Source: an uncultured Eubacteriales bacterium (GTDB lineage: Bacteria; Bacillota; Clostridia; Christensenellales; UBA1242). Taken from it: a stretch of DNA of 9,735 bases. Below the pieces are notes generated by a model, which ran no database searches, was not told the DNA's origin, and saw nothing but the letters and a program-made list of their open reading frames with translations. The translations under genes were made by a program, and so were the position numbers. Positions 1 to 7,334 of this stretch are shown in pieces (the first letter of the stretch is position 1; each line of letters begins with the position of its first letter). The stretch covers positions 1 through 9,735 of the forward strand of contig CARFEX010000023.1 in NCBI GenBank assembly GCA_948971535.1, read 5' to 3'.

Positions 1-122
1 GTTGTTTGTCAAGTGATTGAAAAAAGATTATTTAATATTTTATTTGAGATATATTTTTAAAATAGAAAAAGTTAAGATAAAATTCGTCAATTCGACAAAA
101 ATTTAAAATCTTCACATTTTGT

Positions 123-151
123 TTGTGGAAATTGTTTAAAAATGATAGAAT
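123..151 (+). promoter_or_regulatory. Candidate extended -10 promoter for the operon
   Basis: An extended -10 element, TGATAGAAT, lies at 143-151 (five of six matches to TATAAT in TAGAAT at 146-151, plus the upstream TG). A poor -35-like hexamer TTGTGG lies at 123-128 with a 17-nt spacer. The predicted transcription start, about 7 nt downstream, falls at or next to the ATG at 158. The region is very AT-rich, so promoter-like words are expected by chance, but the TG extension and the position just before the first gene make this the best candidate. There is no Shine-Dalgarno sequence between it and the ATG. Confidence 0.4.
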
Positions 152-157
152 GTAAAA

Positions 158-826
158 ATGAATGAATTACAAGAATTTTTAGTTAAAAAGACCAATGAAA
201 AGCTTGCTAACTTTAATAAAAAGCTTATTTTCACTAAATTTCATGTGTATGGCATTCCTATTCCACAACTTAGAAGACAGGTTAAGTATTTGCATGATGA
301 GCGTGGTTTAGTGTTTGAAGATATTTATTGTCTTTCACTTGAAGAGATTTTAGCTAAGGGGATAATCCTTAGTTATAAAAAAGAAGTAAGTGAAATTATA
401 AACAAACTTCAAACACTTCTGCCTTACTTTGATAACTGGTGTAGTGTGGATGTAATTATAGGTTCTTTGAAAAAGTTGAAAGGTGACAAAAGTGCGTTTA
501 AGTTTTTTAAAGAATGCTTAAAAAGTTCAGATGAATTTGTAGTAAGAACAGGTATAATCGGACTAATGAAATACTTTATAGAACCACAATATTTTAATGA
601 AACTATTAAACTTGTGAACTTGGTCAATGCAGATAAGTATTATGTTAAAATGGCAAAAGCTTGGGCTTTTTGTGAGTTTTTTATTAAGAATTTTGATGAA
701 ACAATAAAATTATTTTCTAGTATCAAGGAATTTGATGTCAAAAGAATGACAGCTCAAAAATGCAGAGATAGCTTGCGTTTAAGTAAAATGCAAAAACAAA
801 AAATAACAGATTTACTAAATAGTTAA
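158..826 (+). CDS. AlkD-family DNA alkylation repair protein (HEAT-like repeats)
   Basis: This 222-residue, all-helical protein resembles the AlkD/DNA alkylation repair family, whose characterised members are DNA glycosylases that remove bulky or cationic alkylated bases such as N3- and N7-alkylpurines. Family hallmarks seen are YGIPIPQLRR (31-40), DNWCSVD (92-98), EFVVRTGIIGLMKYF (126-140), YYVKMAKAWAF (about 161-171) and a C-terminal QKCRDSLRLSK segment. W94, D98 and R130 plausibly correspond to the catalytic Trp109, Asp113 and Arg148 of Bacillus cereus AlkD; the W-to-D spacing of four is identical. The length is near the family norm. The ATG at 158 is chosen because the conserved part begins soon after it. 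It has no Shine-Dalgarno, and the candidate promoter would place the transcript start almost on the ATG. The next gene starts 17 nt downstream. Some members of this superfamily lack glycosylase activity, so the substrate is inferred. Confidence 0.85.
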   Translation: MNELQEFLVKKTNEKLANFNKKLIFTKFHVYGIPIPQLRRQVKYLHDERGLVFEDIYCLSLEEILAKGIILSYKKEVSEIINKLQTLLPYFDNWCSVDVIIGSLKKLKGDKSAFKFFKECLKSSDEFVVRTGIIGLMKYFIEPQYFNETIKLVNLVNADKYYVKMAKAWAFCEFFIKNFDETIKLFSSIKEFDVKRMTAQKCRDSLRLSKMQKQKITDLLNS

Positions 827-843
827 AATATAAGGAGTAAAAT

Positions 844-2379
844 ATGCTTTCAAAAGTTAAAAGTTTAGGACTGCAAGGAATAGATGGATTTCCTGTGGAT
901 GTGGAAACAGATGTATCAAATGGACTACCAAAATTTGATATTGTAGGACTGGGTGATACCGCTATTAAGGAGTCAAAAGAAAGAGTTCGTACTGCAATAA
1001 AGAATAGTAATTATCAATATCCCATTTCAAGAATTACAGTCAATCTTGCTCCAGCAGATATTAAAAAAGAGGGTTCTATTTATGACCTTGCAATCGCTAT
1101 TTCAATCCTTGCAACAAATGAAGAAAATAGACTTGGCAAAGATATAATGGAATATATTTATCTTGGCGAATTATCTTTTGAAGGTAAAGTTAAAAGAGTG
1201 AAAGGTGTATTGCCACTTCTTATTTCAGCACGTAACTTAGGATATAAAAAATTTATTATTCCTTCTGAAAATGCTATTGAGGCAGGTTTTATTGAAGGCA
1301 TTGAAGTATATCCAGTTTCAGACCTTAGCACTTGTGTTGAATTTTTAAGTGGAGAAAAAATTATAGAAAAAGTCAATCCAAGTTCATTTCAATCAGTGAT
1401 TTCAAAACATGAATATCCTCTTGATTTTTGCAATGTAAAAGGTCAAGCTGGTGCAAAGCGAGCACTTGAAATTGCGGCAGCGGGTGGACATAATTTACTT
1501 ATGATAGGCCCCCCAGGAAGTGGAAAAAGTATGCTAGCCAAATGTTTTCCTTCTATTTTGCCAGACCTAACTTTTGAGGAGGCTTTGGAAGTAACAAAAA
1601 TTCATTCTATATCAGGTGAACTAGACCTTAAATCTGGTATAGTGTCAACTAGACCATTTCGAAGTCCTCACCATACTGCATCAACGGTAAGTCTAACAGG
1701 TGGTGGAAATAATAGTAAGCCAGGAGAAATTTCACTTGCTCATAATGGAGTTTTATTTTTAGATGAACTTCCAGAATATACAAGACATACTATCGAAACG
1801 CTTCGTCAACCTCTTGAAGATGGTATTATCACTGTTGCAAGAGCAAATGCAACTATAGCTTATCCTGCCAATTTTACTCTTATTGCGAGTATGAACCCAT
1901 GTCCATGTGGAAATTATGGTAGCAAGGATAAAGAGTGTCATTGCTCACCAGCTCAAATACATAAATATCTATCAAAATTATCTGGGCCAATTATGGATAG
2001 AATTGATATACATGTTGAGGTTGATAATGTTACTTATAGCGACCTTAAAAGCGAAAAGGAAGAAGAAAAATCTTGTTCTATAAAAGAAAGGGTTGATAGG
2101 GCAAGAGAAATACAATTAAATCGTTTTAAAAATTCAAAAAATTATTGCAATGCAAAAATGAGTGTTAGTCAAACCAAAAAATATTGTACTCTTGACAAAA
2201 TGGGGGAAGAAATCCTTAGAAATGCTTTTGAAAAATTAAAATTATCAGCACGCGCTCATGACAGACTACTTAGGCTTGCTAGAACTATTGCCGACCTTGA
2301 AGGCGAAGAAAATATCAAACCTCAGCATATTGCCGAAGCAATAGGTTATAGAAGTTTGGATAGAAAATATTGGGGGTAA
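844..2379 (+). CDS. YifB/ComM-type AAA+ ATPase (Mg-chelatase-like)
   Basis: This 511-residue protein has the three-part YifB/ComM architecture. An N-terminal ChlI-type domain (about 1-170) contains GLPKFDIVGLGDTAIKESKERV and NLAPADIKKEGSIYDLAIA. A Mg-chelatase-like AAA+ core follows, with Walker A GPPGSGKS at 222-229 and Walker B VLFLDE ending at D307-E308. The core also holds a cysteine-rich MNPCPCGNYG...CHCSP insert and SGPIMDRIDIHVEV. A C-terminal helical domain (about 410-511) contains LSARAHDRLLRLARTIADLEG. In Vibrio and other Gram-negatives ComM is a hexameric branch-migration helicase that helps integrate transforming DNA; the role in Bacillota is less well established. AAGGAG at 832-837 sits 6 nt before the ATG. 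Two bases separate its stop from the dprA start, which fits a DNA-uptake or recombination role. The name is secure; the function is by family. Confidence 0.93.
   Translation: MLSKVKSLGLQGIDGFPVDVETDVSNGLPKFDIVGLGDTAIKESKERVRTAIKNSNYQYPISRITVNLAPADIKKEGSIYDLAIAISILATNEENRLGKDIMEYIYLGELSFEGKVKRVKGVLPLLISARNLGYKKFIIPSENAIEAGFIEGIEVYPVSDLSTCVEFLSGEKIIEKVNPSSFQSVISKHEYPLDFCNVKGQAGAKRALEIAAAGGHNLLMIGPPGSGKSMLAKCFPSILPDLTFEEALEVTKIHSISGELDLKSGIVSTRPFRSPHHTASTVSLTGGGNNSKPGEISLAHNGVLFLDELPEYTRHTIETLRQPLEDGIITVARANATIAYPANFTLIASMNPCPCGNYGSKDKECHCSPAQIHKYLSKLSGPIMDRIDIHVEVDNVTYSDLKSEKEEEKSCSIKERVDRAREIQLNRFKNSKNYCNAKMSVSQTKKYCTLDKMGEEILRNAFEKLKLSARAHDRLLRLARTIADLEGEENIKPQHIAEAIGYRSLDRKYWG
2372..2376 (+). 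promoter_or_regulatory. G-rich ribosome binding site deciding the dprA GTG start
   Basis: GGGGG, inside the last codons of the upstream ATPase gene, lies 5 nt before GTG 2382. The open frame could also begin at TTG 2370, but that codon has no convincing Shine-Dalgarno and would add only four residues. GTG 2382 is preferred. Confidence 0.6.
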
Positions 2380-2381
2380 AA

Positions 2382-3458
2382 GTGAAAGAAAAAGAAAAAC
2401 TCTTAGTGTTATTATCACAATTTGAAATAACCTATAAAAAAATTTCTAAAATAATAGAAATTCTTGATGAAGAGCTAAATATTGATAATTTTCTAAAAAA
2501 TAAACAAATAAAAGAGCTATTTGATGAAAACTTATATGAAAATATCAAAATATGTGCAACTGATGCAAGAATAAAAAGTTATTTAAAAAATCTTGAAGAA
2601 AGTGAAATAAAATTAATAACAAAATTTTCAAGTGAATATCCAGAAAAATTGGCATGTATTCCTGATGCGCCTTTCTTTCTATTTTGTAAAGGTGATATTT
2701 CGTTACTCAGCCAAAAAGCTATAGCGATTGTTGGCTCAAGAGTACCGTCTAAATATGGAATGATAGTTACAGATAGATTTAGTGAAACTCTCGCAAAAAG
2801 CGGTATAGTTATAGTTAGCGGTCTTGCCTATGGTGTTGATAGTATTGCTCATCGTAAAGCTTTGGATGTTAATGGAAAAACCATAGCTGTTCTTGGCTCT
2901 GGATTTAATAATATTTATCCTTCTGCTCATCAGGACCTAGCAAATATTATTGCGAGTAAAGGTTTACTAATAAGTGAATATTGTCCGTCTATGAAAGCAA
3001 CAAAATATTCATTTCCACAACGAAATAGAATTATCGCAGGACTTTCTGACGGTGTTTTGATTACAGAAGCGAGTATTAAAAGTGGCACAATTCATACCAA
3101 AGATTTTGCATTAGATTATGGCAAAGATGTTTTTGCTGTACCAGGGAATATAAATAGTGAAAAATCAGAACTCCCTAATGATATCATAAAAAGTGGTCAA
3201 GGTTATGCTGTTACATCACCAGAAGATATACTAGAAAAAGTGGATTTTAAGGTGCAAAACTATAAAAAAGTAGAAACAGTTCAGCTGTCTATTGAGGAGC
3301 AAACTATACTAAATTTGCTCTCTGACGGCGATAAAGATACCGATTTTCTTTCAAAAAATTGCAATTTTAATGTAAATATCCTGCTAAGTTATTTGACAAC
3401 TTTGGAAATTCGTGGAATAATTAAAAGACTGCCAGGAGGTTTTTACTCTTTGGCATAG
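2382..3458 (+). CDS. dprA: DNA-processing protein DprA
   Basis: This 358-residue protein (from GTG 2382) has the DprA layout: an N-terminal helical SAM-like region (about 1-85), a Rossmann-like core (about 90-290) and a C-terminal winged-helix domain (about 295-358). Core motifs seen are GSR at 118-120, SGLAYGVDSIAH from 146, AVLGSGFNNIYP, FPQRNRIIAGLS from 211, EASIKSGTIHT, and DVFAVPG. DprA binds incoming single-stranded DNA and loads RecA during natural transformation. It is also widespread in bacteria not known to be competent. The usual G.N.LI..GA stretch after the VPG motif is altered here (SELPNDIIKSG). The gene begins 2 nt after the ATPase stop and ends 15 nt before topA, so it is in an operon and probably translationally coupled. 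No comEC or com pilus genes are visible in the window, so competence is not shown. Confidence 0.95.
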   Translation: MKEKEKLLVLLSQFEITYKKISKIIEILDEELNIDNFLKNKQIKELFDENLYENIKICATDARIKSYLKNLEESEIKLITKFSSEYPEKLACIPDAPFFLFCKGDISLLSQKAIAIVGSRVPSKYGMIVTDRFSETLAKSGIVIVSGLAYGVDSIAHRKALDVNGKTIAVLGSGFNNIYPSAHQDLANIIASKGLLISEYCPSMKATKYSFPQRNRIIAGLSDGVLITEASIKSGTIHTKDFALDYGKDVFAVPGNINSEKSELPNDIIKSGQGYAVTSPEDILEKVDFKVQNYKKVETVQLSIEEQTILNLLSDGDKDTDFLSKNCNFNVNILLSYLTTLEIRGIIKRLPGGFYSLA

Positions 3459-3463
3459 TCAAT

Positions 3464-3468
3464 GGAGG
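3464..3468 (+). promoter_or_regulatory. Ribosome binding site deciding the topA TTG start
   Basis: GGAGG is placed 5 nt before TTG 3474. It overlaps the region just after an in-frame ATG at 3462, which would have its nearest Shine-Dalgarno (GGAGG near 3435) too far upstream. Starting at TTG gives M-KLVIIESP, matching the usual MKLVIVESP beginning of TopA exactly in length. Confidence 0.85.
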
Positions 3469-3473
3469 AAATA

Positions 3474-5552
3474 TTGAAACTAGTTATAATCGAGTCACCT
3501 TTTAAGAGGGAAGCTTTAAAAAAGTATCTAGGAAATGGCTATGATGTTTTTGCAACAAAAGGACATATCCGTGACTTACCAGCAAAATCTTTTGCCATAG
3601 ATATGAGAAATAATTTTGAACCTAAATATGAAATAGTGCCAGAAAAAAAGGCATTGATTGATGAATTAAAGAAAAAAGTCAAGACCGCTGATGAAGTGCT
3701 TATCGCAACCGACCCAGACCGTGAAGGTGAAGCAATATCATGGCATATAGCAAACATACTTGGCTATCCAGAAGACAAAAAATGTCGTATACAATTTAAT
3801 GAGATTTCAAAAAAGGCGGTTACCAAGGCTCTTGAAAGTCCTCGTCAGATTGATTTGAAACTTGTTGATGCTCAGCAAGCTCGTAGAGTACTTGATAGAA
3901 TTGTGGGATACAAGCTTTCGCCAGTTTTATGCAAAAAGATAGCTCCAAAGCTCAGTGCAGGTAGAGTTCAATCTGTGGCTTTAAAACTTGTTGTTGATAG
4001 AGAAAAAGAAATTGAAAACTTTAAACCAGTTGAATATTGGCTTGTGAGTGCAACCCTTAAAAAAGGCAATTCACTTATTAAAGCGATGTTAGCAACTAAA
4101 AATAATAAAAAGTTAGAGTTGCATTCAAAGGAAGAAGTAGATAAGGTTTTAGAAGTTATTACAGGGAAAGATTTTTTAATAAAACAAATTAAAAAATCAA
4201 AATCAAAATCTCATGCTCCAGCACCTTTTACCACCTCAACTATGCAACAGGATGCTTTAAATAAACTTGGTATGAGCCTTAATCGTACTACTAGCTCCGC
4301 TCAACAATTATATGAAGGTGTTGAGGTTAAAGGTGAGGGAAAAATTGCACTCATTACTTACATAAGAACTGACTCAGTTCGTGTTTCAACTGATGCTCAA
4401 GAAGCATGCAGAAATTATGTAAAAGAAGTTTATGGTAAAGAGTTTATACCAGAAAAACCAAATGTTTATTCTACAAAGGGTAATGCTCAAGATGCGCACG
4501 AAGCTATCAGACCTATTTCTATGGAAATGACTCCAGAGCGAGTAAAAGAAACTTTAACTAGTGATAATTATAGATTATATAAGCTTATCTATGAGCGCTT
4601 TCTTGCCAGCCAAATGTCAGATGCTGAGTATGCAAACTGTACTGTCAATTTTGATGTTGAAGGCTATGGCTTTAAAGTTACTGGCAAGACCATGGAATTT
4701 CCAGGGTATACAGCTGTTTATAAAGAGTTTGTTGAAGATGACGGAAAGGATAGTTCCCTTGCAGGTAAGTTGCCACTCATGGAAGAGGGCGAAATTTTGC
4801 CTTGCAGCGAAATTATACCAGAACAAAAATTTACCAAGCCACCAGCTCGCTATACTGAGGCAGGACTTGTTAAAGCTATGGAAGAAAAGGGTATCGGACG
4901 TCCTGCTACTTATGCAGCAACAGTAACAGTTCTTACTGCAAGAGGTTATGCAGAAAAGGAGGGAAAGAGCCTTATTCCTACAACTCTTGGACGAAATGTT
5001 GTTGAGTATCTTGACAAGTTTTTCAGTTCGGTAATAAATGTTAAATTTACCGCACACATGGAACAACGTCTTGACGATATTGTAGAAACAGAAGAAGATT
5101 GGCATAATGTAGTAGCATCTTTTTGGGATGGATTTAGCGGACTACTTGAAAAGGCTGATGCTAGTGCGCTTAGCATGAAAGCTCCTCCGCAAGAAACTGA
5201 CATAGTTTGTGAAAAATGTGGTGGGAAAATGCTGATAAGAGAGGGTAAATTCGGCAAATTCTTGGCTTGTGCAAATTTTCCAAAATGTAGAAATACACAA
5301 GCTTTGGCTAGTGAAGAAGAAAAGAAAATTGCAGGAGTTTGTCCTGAGTGTGGGGCAAATATGCTAGCAAGAAAAAGTAAAAAAGGCAAGTTATATTACT
5401 CTTGTGAAAAATATCCAGATTGCAAGTTTATGAGCTGGGATATAACAACAGGCAAAAAATGTCCTAAGTGTCAAAGCCCATTGATAGAAAAAGCAAAGGG
5501 TATAAAGTGCAGTAATCATGCTTGTGATTACAAGGAGAGCGATGAAATTTAA
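3474..5552 (+). CDS. topA: DNA topoisomerase I (type IA)
   Basis: This 692-residue enzyme relaxes negatively supercoiled DNA by transient single-strand cleavage. The Toprim domain opens with KLVIIESP (catalytic E7) and carries DPDREGE at 80-86. The active-site tyrosine is Y296 in LITYIRTDS. Other family motifs are LSAGRVQSVALKLVVDRE, PFTTSTMQQDALNKLG, YTEAGLVKAMEEKGIGRPATYA and TAHMEQRLDDI. The C terminus has three topoisomerase zinc ribbons with four cysteines each, beginning at about residues 579, 623 and 663 (CEKC, CPEC, CPKC). One small oddity is that the usual SPAKAKTI after the first strand reads SPFKREAL, keeping the lysine. The rare TTG start may limit expression. The end overlaps the next gene by 11 nt. 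Identification is secure. Confidence 0.97.
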   Translation: MKLVIIESPFKREALKKYLGNGYDVFATKGHIRDLPAKSFAIDMRNNFEPKYEIVPEKKALIDELKKKVKTADEVLIATDPDREGEAISWHIANILGYPEDKKCRIQFNEISKKAVTKALESPRQIDLKLVDAQQARRVLDRIVGYKLSPVLCKKIAPKLSAGRVQSVALKLVVDREKEIENFKPVEYWLVSATLKKGNSLIKAMLATKNNKKLELHSKEEVDKVLEVITGKDFLIKQIKKSKSKSHAPAPFTTSTMQQDALNKLGMSLNRTTSSAQQLYEGVEVKGEGKIALITYIRTDSVRVSTDAQEACRNYVKEVYGKEFIPEKPNVYSTKGNAQDAHEAIRPISMEMTPERVKETLTSDNYRLYKLIYERFLASQMSDAEYANCTVNFDVEGYGFKVTGKTMEFPGYTAVYKEFVEDDGKDSSLAGKLPLMEEGEILPCSEIIPEQKFTKPPARYTEAGLVKAMEEKGIGRPATYAATVTVLTARGYAEKEGKSLIPTTLGRNVVEYLDKFFSSVINVKFTAHMEQRLDDIVETEEDWHNVVASFWDGFSGLLEKADASALSMKAPPQETDIVCEKCGGKMLIREGKFGKFLACANFPKCRNTQALASEEEKKIAGVCPECGANMLARKSKKGKLYYSCEKYPDCKFMSWDITTGKKCPKCQSPLIEKAKGIKCSNHACDYKESDEI
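5532..5537 (+). promoter_or_regulatory. Ribosome binding site for the TrmFO-like gene, inside topA
   Basis: AAGGAG lies within the last topA codons, 4 nt before ATG 5542. It supports that start over an in-frame ATG at 5518, which would add eight residues that do not belong to the family's N terminus and lacks a comparable site. Confidence 0.75.
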
Positions 5553-6810
5553 CGTGCCAGTTGTCAATGTTATAGGTGCAGGTTTTGCAGGTATTGAGTG
5601 TGCTTTATTTTTGGCAGACCATGGCATAAACGTGCACCTTTTTGACGTCAAAAAAAATTTATATTCTTGCGATTGTAGTGATTGCGAAATTTTGGGTAGA
5701 GCTGAGGATAATCAAAAGTTTGCTCGTGACCTTTTGAGACAAGAACTTAAAATTTTGGGGAGCCATCTTGTAGAAAAGGAATTAGAATTATTATATAACG
5801 AAAAATGTCAAGGTTGTATTGCTAACAAATTGCTAGAATATGGCAACGAATTGGTAAAAAAACATAAAAGAATTGAAAGATTTGATATTTGTATAAATGA
5901 ACTCAATTTAGAAGATGTCAATGTTGTAGCCACAGGCCCACATACACAGGGCTCTCTATTTGAATGGCTTAAAGACAAGTTTGGTTCGATGCGTTTTTAT
6001 GATAGTTATCCTGTTTATCCTATCTTAAGTGGTGTGAAAGAAGAGGAATGTTATAAAAATGATAATGACAAATTTCTATATATCCCACTTGATTATAATC
6101 AGTATATAGAGTTATGCAATAATATAATAAAAGCAAGGAATTCAACACTTGAAAAAGGCAAAAAAATATCAAATGACCTTGCTTCTATTGAAGAAATGGT
6201 GATAAAAAATAAGGACTATTTAAAAAATAATATTCTTAGACCTGTTTTTCTAGAAGGTGTGAAAGAAAAACCATATGCAGTAATTAAACTTAAAAAAGTT
6301 GATAGAGGTTATTCATTAGAAGGCTTTGCAAGTTCCATGCCAGCTCAAGAGCAATATGAAATTATTGCATCAATAAAGCCACTTAGCGATGCAGTTGTGT
6401 TAAGAACAGGAAAGAGTAATGAAAATACATATATAAATGCTCCATATATGGTAAATCAAAATCTTCAATCACTTAAAAATGATAATGTATTTTTTGCAGG
6501 CAATATTGCAGGTGTTTATGGTCATGAGGAAAGCATGGCTCTTGGCATTTATGTGGGTTACAATATAGTGAGCATGCTCAATTATAGAGAAATCATACCT
6601 TTGCCAAAAGAAAGCTGTATAGGTGCGATGATAGCAAAAATAATTTCACAAAGTTCGTTAAAATTTGACCCAATTATCGCAAACTATGATATAATAGAAA
6701 TTGATAAGGTCTACAAAACAGAAAAAGGTAGAAATGCTTATCTAATGGAAAGAAGTATTAAAGCATTAGAAAAATATAAGGAGGCTGTAAAAAATGGAAA
6801 GCATGTTTAG
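5542..6810 (+). CDS. Divergent TrmFO-family FAD protein, catalytic motif altered
   Basis: This 422-residue flavoprotein lies where trmFO normally sits after topA. TrmFO uses FAD and methylenetetrahydrofolate to make 5-methyluridine at tRNA position 54. Seen here are the N-terminal dinucleotide fold VIGAGFAGIECALFLADHG (10-28), VVATGP (128-133), KPYAVIKL (243-250), NENTYINAP, and a C-terminal FFAGNIAGVYGHEESMALG matching the family's FFAGQ.TGVEGY.ESAASG. Length is slightly below the usual 435-450. Two core family segments are not recognisable: PAGGALAVDR, and FEGCMPIE, which carries the second catalytic cysteine (Cys226 in B. subtilis). The equivalent of the latter, about 209-222, has no cysteine. 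CSNS, with the first catalytic cysteine, reads C45-S-D-C48. A CxCxxC (C43, C45, C48) and a CxxC (C89, C92) are present instead, which could bind metal. The gene overlaps topA by 11 nt and hslV by 17 nt. Family membership is fairly secure; canonical activity is doubtful. Confidence 0.8.
   Translation: MKFNVPVVNVIGAGFAGIECALFLADHGINVHLFDVKKNLYSCDCSDCEILGRAEDNQKFARDLLRQELKILGSHLVEKELELLYNEKCQGCIANKLLEYGNELVKKHKRIERFDICINELNLEDVNVVATGPHTQGSLFEWLKDKFGSMRFYDSYPVYPILSGVKEEECYKNDNDKFLYIPLDYNQYIELCNNIIKARNSTLEKGKKISNDLASIEEMVIKNKDYLKNNILRPVFLEGVKEKPYAVIKLKKVDRGYSLEGFASSMPAQEQYEIIASIKPLSDAVVLRTGKSNENTYINAPYMVNQNLQSLKNDNVFFAGNIAGVYGHEESMALGIYVGYNIVSMLNYREIIPLPKESCIGAMIAKIISQSSLKFDPIIANYDIIEIDKVYKTEKGRNAYLMERSIKALEKYKEAVKNGKHV
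6778..6784 (+). promoter_or_regulatory. Ribosome binding site for hslV inside the TrmFO-like gene
   Basis: AAGGAGG lies 9 nt before ATG 6794. A second in-frame ATG at 6803 would be 18 nt away and is not favoured. Confidence 0.75.
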
Positions 6811-7333
6811 AGGAACTACAATCTGTGGTGTTAAAAGAAATGGGAAAATAGCAATAGCAGGTGACGGACAGGTAACTATGCAGAACAGTGTAATATTTAA
6901 AAATAACGCTAGAAAGGTTCGCCGTATCTATGATGATAAAGTAGTTATTGGCTTTGCGGGAGCGGTTTCTGACGCATTTTCACTTTGTGAAAGATTTGAA
7001 GGTATGCTTAATAAGTTTTCAGGAAATCTTATGCGTAGTGCTGTCGAGCTTGCTCAAACTTGGAGAGAAGACAAGGCTTCGCGTCAACTTGATGCACTTA
7101 TGATTGTCGCCGATAAAGACCAACTTTTAGTTGTATCAGGAAATGGTGATGTTATTGAGTCTGACGAGGGGATATGTGCTATTGGTTCTGGGGGAAATTA
7201 TGCTTATGCAGCAGCCAAAGCTCTTGTGCAAAATACCAAACTTTCAGCAAAAGAGGTAGCTCAAAAATCACTAGAAATAGCCAGTCAAATTTGTGTGTTC
7301 ACAAATGGAAATATTATTGTTGAGGAGGTTTAA
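6794..7333 (+). CDS. hslV: ATP-dependent protease subunit HslV
   Basis: This 179-residue N-terminal-nucleophile peptidase forms a double hexamer that degrades proteins unfolded by HslU. The protein begins with a short propeptide MESMFRG. Removal after Gly7 would expose Thr8 as the catalytic nucleophile (TTI...). GDGQVT at 23-28 holds the Asp equivalent to mature Asp17, and K41 in ARKVRR corresponds to the family's Lys33. FAGAVSDAF, AVELAQTWR, GNGDVIE, AIGSGGNYA and the C-terminal ICVFTNGNIIVEE also match. The start overlaps the TrmFO-like gene by 17 nt in another frame. The stop is one base before the hslU ATG, so the two subunits are co-translated as is usual. Some Firmicutes (B. subtilis CodW) use an N-terminal serine; this one keeps the threonine arrangement. 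Confidence 0.96.
   Translation: MESMFRGTTICGVKRNGKIAIAGDGQVTMQNSVIFKNNARKVRRIYDDKVVIGFAGAVSDAFSLCERFEGMLNKFSGNLMRSAVELAQTWREDKASRQLDALMIVADKDQLLVVSGNGDVIESDEGICAIGSGGNYAYAAAKALVQNTKLSAKEVAQKSLEIASQICVFTNGNIIVEEV
7322..7328 (+). promoter_or_regulatory. Ribosome binding site deciding the hslU start
   Basis: GAGGAGG, in the last codons of hslV, lies 6 nt before ATG 7335. It fixes the start at MFTPKQIVEELDKYIIGQ, the standard HslU beginning. The open frame extends upstream to an ATG at 7293, but those 14 extra residues are read from hslV codons in another frame. Confidence 0.85.
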
Positions 7334-7334
7334 T

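Noticed and set aside
6..36. TTGTCA with TTTAAT as a second promoter at the very start of the window
   Set aside because: The spacer would be 19 nt and the sequence is so AT-rich that such pairs are expected by chance. It cannot be separated from background.
83..98. Tandem near-repeat TTCGTCAA TTCGACAA in the leader, considered as an operator
   Set aside because: It is only two imperfect 8-nt copies in AT-rich sequence, with no dyad symmetry strong enough to call a binding site.
4195..4212. Short repeat of TCAAAA in topA (encoding alternating Lys and Ser)
   Set aside because: It is a three-copy low-complexity stretch in a normally basic linker of TopA before the PFTTST motif. It is not a meaningful repeat array.
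4561..4926. A + strand frame of 121 codons inside topA
   Set aside because: It is a +1 frame shadow of TopA. It has no separate Shine-Dalgarno and no recognisable domain.
4617..5389. Long open frames on the - strand across the 3' half of topA (4617-5105 and 4946-5389)
   Set aside because: They lie opposite well-conserved TopA coding sequence. Their translations are low-complexity, Ser/Phe/Cys-rich strings with no family resemblance, and I saw no ribosome binding site.
5518..5541. Upstream ATG 5518 as the start of the TrmFO-like gene
   Set aside because: It adds eight residues from topA codons in another frame, without a ribosome binding site. ATG 5542 has AAGGAG at the right distance and gives the usual family N terminus.
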